Below are positions 1-13,400 of a DNA stretch of 64,000 nucleotides, in pieces (the first letter of the stretch is position 1; every line of letters begins with the position of its first letter). The notes beneath the pieces are model-generated. The model had not been told where the DNA came from. It ran no database searches and saw only the letters and a program-made list of their open reading frames with translations. This DNA comes from Tubulanus polymorphus (lineage: Eukaryota; Nemertea; Palaeonemertea; Tubulaniformes; Tubulanidae), in contig NC_134032.1 in assembly GCF_964204645.1 (NCBI RefSeq), positions 5,701,175 to 5,765,174 of the forward strand. Direction: 5' to 3'. Both the position numbers and the translations under genes were made by a program.

Positions 1-484
1 TTTATTCACATTTCAAACTATGCTGAAAACCTTCCCACAGTTATTTAGGACCTAAGAATTGGCACATCAACGTGAAACTCCCAACCCAAAAGTGATGTAT
101 CCTCCATAAAACCTCCAACCATCTCGATTCATTCATTGTTATTACATTGTTTCGGTGCCTTATACGTCACTTATCAATTGAAAGTTATAAAACTATGACA
201 GATGTGACTGGGGTCTTCTAATCCCACAAATTGTTTAAATACTGCCCGATAACAATTCTTCCTTAGGAGACACGAGTGCCACAGACTTAAGGCTCAATCG
301 ATTGTCTTGGCTTATTTTTGTTATTGTCAGACAACAATAACTTGGCGTATAAAATAGCACAGATGGTTGGTAACACCTGAGGCCTGAACGCTCTACAAGT
401 CTTTTTATGTGATAGAACGTGAAAGTTTGATCCGGGTTATAGTGGCTTGCTGTGATCAAATGCGACAATAACTTTTCGTTACCA
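1..484. other. Upstream intron sequence, nothing recognised
   Basis: This is AT-rich sequence with no convincing exon ending in a donor that would match the bHLH exon. The N-terminal coding exon is probably further upstream. Confidence 0.5.
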
Positions 485-740
485 ACAATTCTGACACCAG
501 GCCCACAGTTCGAGAACCAGTTCGGCAGTTCAGGACCCGCTTCCACAGTTCTGGATCCAGTTCTACAGTTCTTGAGCCTGTCCGCAGTTCTGGATCCAGT
601 TACACGGTCCAGGGTCCAGTTCCACAGTTCTAGAGCCAGTTCCACAGTTCTAGAGGTAGTTTGACAGTTCTAGAGTCAGTTCCACAGTTCTAGAGCTAGT
701 TTGACATTTCTAGAGCCAGTTCCACAGTTCTTGAGCCAGT
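485..740. repeat. Minisatellite, about 20-bp units
   Basis: At least ten imperfect direct copies of a unit like CCACAGTTCTAGAGCCAGTT follow one another. Variants include GGATCC in place of AGAGCC and TTTGAC in place of TTCCAC. Open frames across it are repeat artefacts. Confidence 0.85.
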
Positions 741-1035
741 AGGTCGGACTGATCTGGGTTAAGGTTTGAGTCTGTCCTGGATCCAGAATTTACACAATTT
801 GTCTTCCACAATACATGATTAAAGGACCTCAGGGTTTTTACTGGGTTGAAATTAAAGCATGGCAGTCATCAGAAAATGAGAGCCCTGAGAGTCTGGGGAC
901 ACTACCTCGGAAAAATTTTGTTCTTGTAGGATCTCAGATCTGATTAAATGGTCAAAAGTTATTTAATCGCATTTTGCTTGTTAGTTATGTGGTAGATGTG
1001 AGGGATTAAAGCAATACCAATCAGAATTTTATACC

Positions 1036-1133
1036 GGTCAGAATCAAGATGACCGAATGGCAGCCATTGTTGTTCGCTGAGTTGAGCATTTCAAACCACA
1101 TCCCAAGTGGGCATGGTGTCCCTGGACCCCTAG
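1036..1133 (+). mobile_element. Family A element, internally deleted (head-middle plus tail)
   Basis: The first half resembles family A around 3095-3130 (CAGAATCAAGATG, GGCAGCCATTGTTGTTCGC). It jumps directly to the family tail CATCCCAAGTGGGCATGGTG ending at CCCCTAGTT. The interior 154-bp units are absent. Confidence 0.75.
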
Positions 1134-1251
1134 TTAAAATCAAAATTGGTTTTGAGTACTGTAAGGATATACTTCAGGATGATATTAAACCAATTTCTCA
1201 AATATCAGCTTGCAAACGCTAATGTTTGTTTGATTTGTTATGTGTTTGCAG

Positions 1252-1427
1252 GAAGTGTTTGAATGAAAAAAGACGTCGCGATCAAGAGAATATTTACATC
1301 GAGGAGCTTGCTGAGTTGATCTCAGCGAGCATATCTGACATGAGTCAATTCTCCACGGTGAAACCAGACAAATGCGCTATACTGAAAGAGGCTGTCAATC
1401 AAATACGTCAAATCAAACAGCAAGAGG
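1252..1427 (+). CDS. NCOA: NCOA exon a: bHLH domain
   Basis: This exon encodes residues 1-58 and most of the basic helix-loop-helix domain. The basic stretch [10 protein letters not shown] is followed by the helix YIEELAELI, a loop, then [19 protein letters not shown], which is nearly identical to vertebrate SRC proteins. The acceptor is TTTGCAG at 1245-1251 and the donor is GTAAGT at 1428. The exon starts on the third base of a codon, so the protein start is on an earlier exon outside the window. An in-frame ATG at 1226 lies in the intron and is not a start. In the family, bHLH-PAS mediates protein contacts rather than sequence-specific DNA binding. Confidence 0.96.
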
Positions 1428-4400
1428 GTAAGTAATAAGTGTAGCCCCTACCCCTTTCAACCCTACCCCTCACAAATCGTGAAAAAAGTAAGGCTAAGTC
1501 TAATTGTTTTTGACCCAAGCTGAATTTGGCCCATGCCAGGTAAGGCCCTGGGCCAACCGTTCACACCAGTACCAAATGGTTCGATGACTGGTTGACATGG
1601 TCCAAATTTGGTCTGGCCAAAAACGTGAGTGCAAAATGTTGAGTTCATCAGTCTGATTCCTGCTTGAAATTCTGAGTTCTAAGCTTTCTAAACAATGCAA
1701 TCATAGATAAATTGTTATTGAAATCATTTTTATGGTGAGAATTTTGGATTTGGTGGATTTTACAATATTTTGCAATAGGCCTATTTCAACGTGCAGTTTT
1801 TGAGTTTTTGTCTTTTGCAGAAAGCGACGCTGCAGTTCAACAGAGTCACGTATCATCCAGTAAGCCGAACATATTGGCCAACGACGTGCTTGGACCACTT
1901 CTGCTCGAGGTAATGTAACGTAACACAGTCATCTAACAGTATTGGATTCCAATCATCAGGTAGATGTGACTAAGACTAACCCAGAAAATTTTGAAGCCTA
2001 AACCTGAACACTATCACATGGACAAAAAGTTCACTGATCTGACAATTCTATGAATAGGGGTGTGCAGTTTATTTGTCAGAGAGGCTGAAAAAAAAAGTGT
2101 CTGTCACTGTGACTAGATTCCTATATACCAAAGGGTAATTTTTGTGAATCTGGGAAGGTGCATGTGCTATTATCTAATTTAAGAAAATTAGTCAGCTGAA
2201 ACGTAATGACTATTTCAACATAATACATGTATATCAAATTTTTTCATTCATTTAGACCTCAATTATATTAATGAAAATCCCACATATATATGTGAGCATC
2301 AAACGTGCAAAATTTTCTGGGGGGAGGGCCCCCCGTACGCCGTTCTGTTCCAACCAAGTTAAAAACAAACCCTCCAGTATGTATTCCTCAAGTCATGGGC
2401 CTAGAGTACTAGTGTGTAAAAAGTAATGTTGGAGAGACTTATTAGATGGGTTGAATATTTGCGCTGCGAGTCATGTTGTATTTTGAATGAAGACAGGTGC
2501 AAAATATATGAAATGATGATGATACACAATACCTACACTTAATACACAGTCAGTGACATAGTGAACTCTACAGACCGAGTTCAATGCTATAAAATGCGTT
2601 TGTTCTGTTCGCAGTATTTATTGATCTGGTATTACAAGTATGAGCACAGCTGCTTGGAATAGCTCCACCAGCAGTGCATATATAGCACTATTTTCCTAAA
2701 ACATTCAAAATCTCTTCCTGTTTAATTCAAAGCAAAATATTTAAAGGATTCATTTAAAAAACGAAATGTATTTCATTGAAATACTTTTCGATTTAGAAAC
2801 AGAATTTATCATTGTGATATTATGATTTTTAGCAAAAATTTGCTCGGAATGCACCGGACAGCATATAATTTTTCTGGGGGAACTTTGCTCCCCTTTTTAG
2901 CCCACTTGGGACTTTAGTCCCTGCGGGCTATTGCGTTCACTTTTCGTCCGTTCGTCCGTCGTAGCGTCCGTCCGTCCGTAGATGGAATCCAGTTATTTTG
3001 GGAAGTTTTGAAGACGCTTCGAGGTAATGTCTTTATATTTGGGTTACACGTGTATCTACCCTAGACACATCTTCAGCCCAAAAACTGGCCCTGTCAGAAT
3101 CAAGATGGCTGACTGGCAGCCATTGTTGTTCGCCAAAATCAGCACTTTTTATACATTTTTGAACTTTTTGAGGGAAATTATTTTGAAGACGCTTTGATCA
3201 ATTACCTTGATCTTTCGGATATATATGAATCCCCCCAGGGCCCATCAACGAAACTAAAAATTGGGTCGGTCGGACTCAAGATGACCGTCCTATGACCTTT
3301 TTAGTGCCCAAAAATGTTAATTTTTGCCCGAATTCTGAGTCCTGTAGCTTCCTACTGGTTTACCATTTCTCATTGCAATTTGTGATGGGTATTCTTTGAA
3401 AAGGGATGTTTTATACCTCAGACAGGTATTTTTCATCAGCCAATTGGCGGCCATCTTGGTGTCACCAGTACTCATTCGTAAGTGGGAAAAAGTTTTTCCA
3501 CATTATATTGATACCTAAGCGTATTTTGCTACCACAATCAATAAGAAAGTTGTAGCTCATAACGTGTTCTATGATTGTGGTGAGTTTCAAGGTAATTGGA
3601 TTTCGTATATGGCCACCAGGGGGCGTTGAATAATACAATATCTTAGCATTTCTTTATTATATTCGTACCTATGCATATTTTGTAACCACAATCAATTGGA
3701 AAGTTGTAGCTCATGACATCATTTATGATTGTTGTGAGTTTTAAGGACATTAGTTTTTCTATATGGTCACCAGGGGGCGTTGAATAGTAGAATAACTTAG
3801 TATTTCCTTATTAGATTGGTACCTAGGCATATTTTGTTACCATGATCAATTGCAAAGTTGTAGTTCATGACATGTTCTATGATTGTGGTGAGTTTCGAGG
3901 TCATTGGGTTTTGAATATGGTCACCAGGGGGCGTTGAATAGTAGAATGACTTAGTATTTCCATATTAAATTGGTAACGAGGCATATTTTGTTATCACAAT
4001 CAATTACAAAATCGTAGCTGCTGACATGTTCTATGATTTTGGTGAGTTTCAAGGTCGTTGGTTTTTGTAAATGGTCACCAGGGGGCGTTGAATATTGAAA
4101 TTGTTAGATTGTTGAGCATTAGAAACCATTTCTCAAGTGGGCATGGTGTCCCTGGACCCCTAGTTTTCAAAATCCGCCCCTATTCTATGGAATATCATTT
4201 TGTCAGCGGTTTAAATTTAGATGGACTAAATCAATGCTGTTTTGTTAAGATACGTTTTTGAAGCACTGGTCAAGCTTGAAGCAACACTGACAAATTTCCC
4301 TTGTCTATTGTAAAATTAAGAATGTTCTGGGTCAGTCTTTTTGCTCGGTCTAAATTGGTCTGTTCTAAATAGAATGGCCCAGTTCCGACACCTGGTCCCA

Positions 4401-7400
4401 TTTAAATTGGAATGGACTTAATTCAGAAAGTATAAGTTTTTTGATTATTCGGGAATTGAGAAATTTGAAAATTAGCCGCTATGGCAGGATTCAATATTTA
4501 CACTCATATGGGTAACCAAATCCTCGTCTTTTTTTGAATTGTCTGTTTTTTATTTGGCCAGCTGATTTTTCAGCACTTTATTTAGACAGATGGACAGACA
4601 GGATAGATTGACAGGCAGGTAGACAGACAGAGACTGTTGAGTTTTGCCAACAAGCAGGTTGTCACATAGTCTATATCAGTTTCATGGATTGTGGGATATG
4701 AAAAAATTCCTAAAAGAATTTGAATTTTGTCTTCATTATAAAAAAAGATAATAATAAACGCGCAATGAAAAAACCAGACATTTGAAAATATTGAAAAATT
4801 TCTTAGATCTCTGCAAACTTTTGGTCTTCAACCTAAATGATTCATGCCTGGAATGAGGACTCTAGGTTCGACTTCTCATATTTGATTAAAGTCTATCCAT
4901 AATTTCTCAAATTCTTTGAATGGTGATCAGTAAAAACCACCTTAAATATGAATCGTAAGATCATCCGGGTTTATCAAGAGGAGCGATTTGCCTAATTTCT
5001 GATGAGGGAGGCTAAAAATCTAGATGAAAGTTCATTGAAAATGGACTACATTTTGACTGGGTTGTCGCACTGTTACGCACGCCATCTAGCGGGATAGCTG
5101 GTGGCACGAAGTCCTCATTTGAATTATGCTTTCATGAAATACATTTTCAAGAGTGTGGAATCCACAATTTTAGAAACTGAAATATTTAAAAGGATTGAAA
5201 GATTTCTCAATCGCTTGGTATGCTAGATTTTTGGCAACGAGGTCGGTAGCAATTCATTGTCAGTCGCTAAATGTGCGAGCTTTGAATCCAATAACAAAAC
5301 ATAGAATAGAATTCTTAGATAGAATTCTTGTGCGATTCACAATATGGCCCCCTCGACGTAAAGTTGCGCCTGCAATTCGGCCACAAAAATCGTTTAGTAC
5401 ATGGTTGCGGGTGACCGTATGGCGATTGGCGGCAGTTTAAACAAAAGTTGCAGATGATTAAAAATCATAAAACGAGTTTCATATAAAGAGCTTTAGGGTT
5501 GAATTAAAAGATCATTTTCAATTAGTTAACATTTGAAGCTGATCTGAAATCATGGCTGTGGAGCTGGGTCTTGTGATATAAGTGTCAGACGATTGCTTTT
5601 CTGTATTTTTCAGAATCTAAAAATGAAAGCAGCAGTAGATATTTTAAATTGATTTGTAATGTTTCTCGTGTTTCCTGTTTTTGCAGGCCCTAGATGGCTT
5701 CTTGTTTGTAGTGAATAATCAGGGCAAGGTTGAGTTCGTGTCAGACAATATCGGGCAGTACCTCGGATATACACCGGTAAGTCATAAAAACCCCCCACCC
5801 ACCCATAATCAGCCTTTACCTAGGTTGCGAAAAAACAATATCGTTTTAGAGAATTTTACAATTCAACCTGTTGCTTTTTTGCTTGTTGGACAAACCAGGA
5901 AGTGGTTCTTATATCTACTTCATGTTTCCACTTCTATACTGTTGGCCAATATCAAATCTGGTTAAATAAGAAGTTCATCCCACGAAAAATATCCCTACAC
6001 AACGTTGTAATTAATTATTAATTTTTAATTTACTATATATATGTATGTATGTATGTATGTACGTACGTACGTACGTACGTACGTACGTACGTACATATAT
6101 AAGTCTCTTATATATGTATAATTCTCTTGAATGAAACAAACTAAATTCTTTAGCTTTCAGACAAATTAAGTAATTGTCGTTGGTATAGTGAATCCCCGGT
6201 CTCCCCCACATAGATAAATTTGTCACATTTATTACAAAAAATTGCATATACTACATTTTGTGACTTACAGTTGATAAAGTTTCGGACACAATACGAGGAA
6301 CCTTCATAATTGATGAATCTATCTGAATTACACATATATGCACATGTCGCACACTTTTTTCCACACGGTTCACATCTACTTTGTTTTTTAAAAAACATAT
6401 AGTTGTGTTCTTGTTATATATATATAACAGAATATATAGGCCTATATAACAGAATATATATATAACAACAATACCATATTGATTATGTTGTATGCTGCAG
6501 CCGCTGCCTGGTGCTGTTGCTGCTGCTGCTACTTGCTGATGCTAGATTCCGCCTGTGGTGTCACTCACGTTGATTATTCGGCAAAATTTTTTGAAGTCGT
6601 TTGATTTCGTATTTCAAACGATGCAAATTGATACATGATGAGCCTCACAGATCTATATAGTTTCACAGCGCCAACGCCCAAATAGCAGTCTTAAGAACCA
6701 TTGAGTTTTATAATCAGGGTAGTGAATATTTCATTTAAAATTGGACCCAGTTCCACAGTTGCCAGTTGAAATTGACACTGATTAGCGTTAGATTTAATTT
6801 AGTCAATCGAGAATTAAAAGTTACACCCCAAGCATTTTTAACCTATTCCCCAAATTTGACTCCTGTCTGATCCAGGCTGTTTGACAACGGCCAAATCGTC
6901 TCCATGTGATCATGGTTATGGTCAAGGGTTTATGGCGTAGCGACTGTCCCAAATGTCCTTAATTCTGGCCACCACAGTACATTCACATAATACACCATTT
7001 TAGATATTCATGGCTGTATTGATATAGATTTATAATTACAAAAGCACTCTCCCTATCCCCCTCTCCCCTTCTGGGACAAATGCATGCAATGCTAATTATT
7101 TCAGCACTTAAGTTTGACTACTAAATACCTACATAGTGTACTTAGTATGAATCTTTCTATTGTGAACTCTTAAACATAATGAGATGAAATGTGAATATTC
7201 TACCAGAGTTTGTCATGCTGACTCCCAAGTTCAAAACGGTTAGCCTAAATATGAATTTTGTCCTTATTGAAAGTAGGCCTATCCAATAACAATCACACCA
7301 CATTTGAGAGTAACTTTTTTAAGAAACCTGACCCAGGGTGCTAAACTCAGTACTCTAGTTATATAATTTTCTGGCATGTATATTTATAATTGAAATGGAA

Positions 7401-10400
7401 AGTACAGATTTGATTCAATTGTCCCGACCAGAACGGTTGCACTTTACACAATCTTTCTCCCTGTGGCGTTATGTAATAATGTCCTCTTGGTGACGATAGC
7501 TATACACAGAGGTATAGGCCTTTATTTACGTACTTATAAAATATTACTGCCGTCTTGATGGTTGTGGGCTGGTCATGTGAAAGGTGGTATTAAAAGTGCA
7601 AATCACTGGACTTTTAAACGTTGCAGCGGGCCTGCGTCACTTTCAGTGAGTTATTTCACCACGTTCACATCGGATCCGAAGTTGCTCAAAAGTTTGTTCT
7701 ATTATAGCGGTGACTATTAAAAATATGGTCAAATCCGTTTAATTTGAATCACTTAAAACCAAATCATTACTGGGATTTCTGATAAACCAAATGAATTTCA
7801 TGGGTCCAAAATGATCCAAATGAAGCCAGTTATACTTTATTTTGATACCATGATATATTTATGATGGTCAATTTAAAACAACTTTTTGAGCAACAAGTAG
7901 TTTTAGTGCGCAATAATTTGTGTTTAAAGATTCCTTCGAATTTTGGATATAAGAAAGACAAAGGAAACTGGATTTAATTTATAGTAAATCAATTGGTTTT
8001 TAATAGCGCTTTGAAGCTTGGTAACTAGGATGTTTGATAACAATGATGACCGTGTCAGATTGGGATGCTCATGATTTCGATTTATCCCTCGGCTTGCCGC
8101 CATGGAAGGTTTGTGTTGGAATAATCAAAGTCACTTTCATTTTAGCGAGAAGGATACTCCATTATCTTGAAGAGCAGGACATGGGGGTAGCGGAATGGGG
8201 CCCCCATTCTGGGGTACCACATAATCATATTTGTTAAACGGGGGTGTTAAGATATCAGATAGTGACGCCGATAAACGTGGACCATATTTTATCAATTCAT
8301 TTAAATTCTAAAAAAATCGCTTTCGATTCCAAGATATTGGTAACTAAAATTTTTAGGTGGGCTGCCATTTTTAGGATCAACTGCGTTGATCCTTATAGAA
8401 TGGTTCTGAGAGTAACTTTCGGTTAGCTCTTGGTGGCACAAATTGTCACCACTGGATATAAACAGCTGATATTTTGTCATTAGGAGGGAAATAGGTGGTG
8501 GAATTGATATGGCAAGTTTCGTCCATCAGCTCTAAGCCATTTGGATGTGCTGGGAGAGAATGTGCAAAATTTCAACGAATCTTTCCGCATTCTACTAATT
8601 GATGCTTGACATTTCATGCCATCATAGGAAAAGCCCTTCACAAGTGACATTATCAAGAACTGTTTTCTACCATGTACTTGTAACTCATAGGGAAAACCCA
8701 TACCATGTATATCATCAAAATTGAACATGCTTGCTACAAAGTGCACCATGATTTCATCTTTATCAGCTGTTTATACGTTATACCAAATCCAAGAACAAAT
8801 CGATTTTTGTGCTCAAAATTAAAATGTACTCAGTTGATCCTACTGGACCCATGGTCCTTTATTTACGTTTTTTAGTTGATTTCCCGTTGAGTCAGAGTTG
8901 ATTGAAATCGGGGAGAGTCAGATTTCTATGGAGGACTTGGAAAACTATGGAAGTGCTGTAGGGACATGCCAGTTGAATAAGCCACTGACAACTAGCATTT
9001 GGGCAATGAGCAACTGGAATGGAACGTAATAGTAATGGAGCGAGGATGATTTGTATCTGTTTAGTTTGATGTAAATGTTCCGTCGTAATAAACAGCCTAT
9101 TCAGTGTTTTCAGTTTTCCTTTTGACTGCTTCCTGGTGATATGGCGGCCCACTTCACAGTTACAGATATTTTGGAATTTTAAGCGATTTTTAGGCCGGCC
9201 CTTCTTTATTAGTCTATATGGAAGTCCAACGTAATCGGCGTCAACACTGAAAAACTTTGATTTGATGTAGATGATGGTACGCCAGAATAGGGCCCCATCC
9301 GCTACCCCATGTTTCAGAGAAACCCAGAAGAGCGCGATCAAAAAGCACCCTTGTAAAACTGCAATCGAAAATAATGGCTGCTACTGCGAATCCCGTTATG
9401 ACATCATCAAATTGAGACTGTGATTAATAACTTTCAATGTTTTTTTATGTTTTTGCAGGAAGATTTGGTTGGAAAGAGTATTTATAATATAATACATATC
9501 GGTGACCATGCCCAGTACAGCTCAAACTTATTGCCTCGTTCCCTTCAAAGTAAGTAGGCCTATCATTTTTTCATGGATGTGACTGCCTTAGCACTAAACC
9601 CTGTCTGATTAGCTTAAGTGCATGGGTTAGTAAATCAGATTGCCAGTTGTATAATAACTGAGGCAAATTTTATGGATAAACTATATATGGAGTTGCCTGA
9701 GTAGCCTGGAGTAAAAATGATTTCAGATTTGCTGATAATTACATTAATTAAGCTGTGCATAAACCTATGTACTGGGGTTTATCAGGCAGGATTTCGTGCT
9801 GTGGCAGAGTCACGCAATACCATCAGGTTCAAATCCCTGCGGAGGGAAGATGTGTATTGTGTAATCTGACCCCTATGGAGTCACCTATGTCCTTTTCAAT
9901 TTGGCATGCGGGAATATATGAAATAGTTCGTGATTTTAGAGATATTTTATAAGTCGTATCACCTGCTAGTACTTAACATAATATTAGAATATAATCATGA
10001 TCTTGCGCAATATGTTACTGTGTGATAAAATAGTATTCCGTACATCTGTGTGGCCAACTACTTTAACTCTTTCATACGAGGATCTACTAAACCTGTGATA
10101 AAACAGTACACTCCCGGAGTCCCAGTCGCCTATGCAAATTCGTGTCAAATCTAAATCATATATTAATCTTGGTAACCTTCTAAGTTTTCCTTTACATTTA
10201 CTGATACGATTGATGAAACACTATGAACTGTGTTGCAAAGATGACATAAAATCCTACTCTAAGAATAAAAAGAGTGAATTATTTCCTTGTGCTAATGATT
10301 ACTCAACGTTTCGACTAATGGACATCTTCAGGAATACTGATGTTTTCCTCATTATAACAATTGAGGTAACACTGAGTACGTGTTGTAAAGATAATATAAA

Positions 10401-13400
10401 ATGTCACAATAAGAATAAAATGAATGAATGAAATTCCTTGTACTAGTTAAAGTATATGAACAGTATATTGGACATTTTGAAGAGATCCCAGCGGTCATCT
10501 TCCAAAGATTTTCATGGGCTTGCAGGCCTGAAAGCCCATCTTGCTATCGCAGGGATTGATAATTTGCTTGGGGAGTCAATGACTTTCTTGGGCTCTGATG
10601 TTTACACACATTTAATGCAGTGATAAAATCTAGGTTCCTTTCTTATATTGGCTGTCGGTTGTCGTTTTCTTGGTTGTTAATTTTCTTTTACTTTCATTGG
10701 GTGCTTGCGTTAGCGGCCATTTGAAAAATCTTTGTATGAATTTATATTTTCAGTTTAATTTTGTAAAATAGATTCTGAATTGAATTGAAGACTGGTTCCC
10801 TGTCTCTTCAGTGAGCCAGGGCCAACTTCGGTTTTCGTAGCTAGTCGACTAGTGGTCAGAACGAATAACCGAACGCGCTATAATTTGGTTGTAATGTATT
10901 TTACAGTGTCGGCCATCTTGGAAATGGGTCGGAACTACAGCAACCGTGCTCAATCCCATGGTCGACCATTTCTGGACCATAGTTCCAACTAACAGACATT
11001 CGGTTTCATTTAGTTCGACTAAAGTCGACCAACTCCGATAACCGAAGTTGGCCCAGAGGGCGGTAGTCTATGGTGGCATTGATTGTCATTGGAAGGAAAT
11101 GCAACTTATTCTAGTTTAATATCTATATTATTTAAAAAGAAAAATCGTGGCTCCTATCTATATTCGTGTTCGCATCTCTTCACAAGAAGACACTCGAGTT
11201 AGTCACGTTTTTTCTTTCAGCTGTTAATTTTTCGATACAGTAAAATTATTTTAACACAATCTGATAAGTAATCTAGCAATTATCAACATATGATTGATTC
11301 CGTTAACCCTTTCAATACCACATAGTGTCTCCACTGCTGTACCGGAGGGAATTTAGGGGTTTATAGGGGTATATTTGAGACTTCATAGAATAGTTACCAA
11401 GGTATCTGACACAGAAAATTTATATAGCATGTTGTTGATAACTTTTGGGCCAACAATTTAGACATAAATAATTTGGATATAAGTGAACTTGAGGTCAAGG
11501 TCACATACTCCAAGATGGCCGCCATGAAAAAAATTCACGAAAAAGTTTCAGATAAACTGCTCTGTCTCTCAGAAAAATGTACTGATCTATTTAATTCCAA
11601 CTGAAATTGTATGCCATATATCCTTACTTTATGTAGTAAAAATTTCAAAGCAATAGAACAACTAGAAAATAATTTATTTTCCACTCATTTACCAACTTCT
11701 CCACCGATATGTCAGAAGGCCGGATGTAAGGGGTTTCATTGGGGTATAATTTCAGGTCTCAGAAAATTGTTACCTATGTATTTGACATTGGGTACCATGG
11801 TGTTGATAACCATTGGGCTTACAAATAAGACAAATTATTTGAATATATGTGACCTTGAGGATGGACAGTTTCTGGTTCTTCATTATTGTTATTGGTGCAT
11901 GTTGCCATGACAACCGTATCAACAGGGTCTAAAAAATTGTCACTGATTTCATTTTCATCATCAAAATCATTGCCGGCACTATAAACCTGGTTTCTGACTA
12001 AGTCACATCATCTGAACTGCTGCTGTCATATTCGTTGTCACTCTCAATTTGTTCACTACCAAATTCCAAGTCACCAGCATCACTGTCAGCATCATATACG
12101 AGCTGCTGAACTGTTTCATACAGCCAAATTGTTTTTTCATGGCTGTTGCCATCTTGGATTTTATGCAGATGGCAGCACCAGCTGATACTGATAGATATGC
12201 CCTTCTAGAAGAAGGGTTAAGTGATACCGTATCACATACGGTACGGGTATGCTAGCTTGTCAATTTGTACCGTATGCCATACGGTAGTGGTATTGTAAGG
12301 GTTAAGACACCACAACATTCAAATAACAACCATCCAGAAGCTTTTACTAACTTGGTCCACGTCTCCAATAGAATCATTCCGATTTAGAATTTCTTTCTTG
12401 TTAGAATTTCTTTCTTGTTTTACTTAAATTCATTATTGTTTTCGATGTAGTTTGCTCTGCTTAAAATGTGGTTGGTCTGACACGTTTTTACAGTGTATAT
12501 TACAAACTACTAGCTCAACGACACATTTCAGACTCTCTTAATTCTTGGTGTGGGAATTCATACCAAACTTTTTTAAAGTTTTGGTTCTTGGTTCAGTTGT
12601 CACTATTAGCTTCTTGCAGGCTTTCGATAAATTAAATAATCGAGTCTGCCTCTCTGGGCTTATACCTTTTTAATGCTACTGGACTCCATCATGAAGGCTT
12701 ATACCTTTTACGTGAAATTTGATATTGTTATTCATGAAGTTGATCACTATTTCATGTATGTTTTCATGGGCTTGCATGCTTGCAAGCCCATATTGCTATC
12801 ACACGGATTGATAACTTGCTTGGGGAGTAAATAATTTTTGTTAGAAACTTTCTTGGGCTCTGATATTTACACACATTTAATGCAGTAATAAAATCTAGGT
12901 TCCTTTCGTATATTTGCCATATCGGTTGTCGTTTTCACTGTCTTATGATTTAGTTTAATCGTTTTTTGTTATTTCAGCAGCGCATACCAACCTAGGTTGA
13001 GGTTGCGTGATCAGTCTTGAAATTGGTATTCATGCGCGGCATAGTGCTGCCGACAATTCAATTCATTCTTTATTGACACAATAAAAGATTTACTTTCACA
13101 TTTTTGAAAAATTCTTTTCATTTTCTTTTACTTTCATTGGGTGCTTGCGTTTGCGGCCATTTGAAAAATCTCTGTATGAACATTTGTATTTTTCAGTTTA
13201 AATATCTAAAACTAATTAAAACCCGCTTTTCTGTAAAATAAATTCTGAATTGAATTGAAGACTGGTTCCCTGTCTCCAAAGAGCCAGGGGGCGGTAGTCT
13301 ATGGTGGCAATAAACTTTATCGGATGATCGTAGTGGATTGTCATTTGAAGGAAATGCAACTTATTCTTGCTTAACGTCTATATTATTTAAAAAAGAAAAA

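Larger units (their letters stand above)
10510..12425 (+). mobile_element. Repeat family B, copy 1 (interrupted by two elements)
   Basis: It starts TTTTCATGGGCTTGCAGG and ends TTAGAATTTCTTTCTTGTT. The body matches the copies at 12761 and 13978. Two insertions, 10821-11052 and 11307-12301, are absent from the other copies at the equivalent points. Ungapped, this copy is about 690 bp. Confidence 0.75.

Noticed and set aside
235-645. 136-codon minus-strand frame
   Set aside because: Half of it is the 20-bp minisatellite. The rest has no recognisable protein features.
1226-1251. ATG at 1226 as the start of the coactivator
   Set aside because: It lies in the intron before a clear TTTGCAG acceptor. 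SRC proteins have further N-terminal residues before this point in the bHLH.
2891-4164. CRISPR-like array in the 154-bp repeats
   Set aside because: The unit is far too long and diverged and has no spacer structure. It is a transposon-internal tandem repeat in an animal genome.
4130-4164. Canonical Helitron 3' end (hairpin plus CTAG before T)
   Set aside because: The hairpin touches the CTAG instead of lying about 10 bp upstream, and one copy ends CTTG. A Helentron-like class fits better, and even that is unproven.
9800-9870. tRNA gene
   Set aside because: Only a B-box-like stretch is present. No acceptor stem, anticodon arm or A-box at the right spacing.
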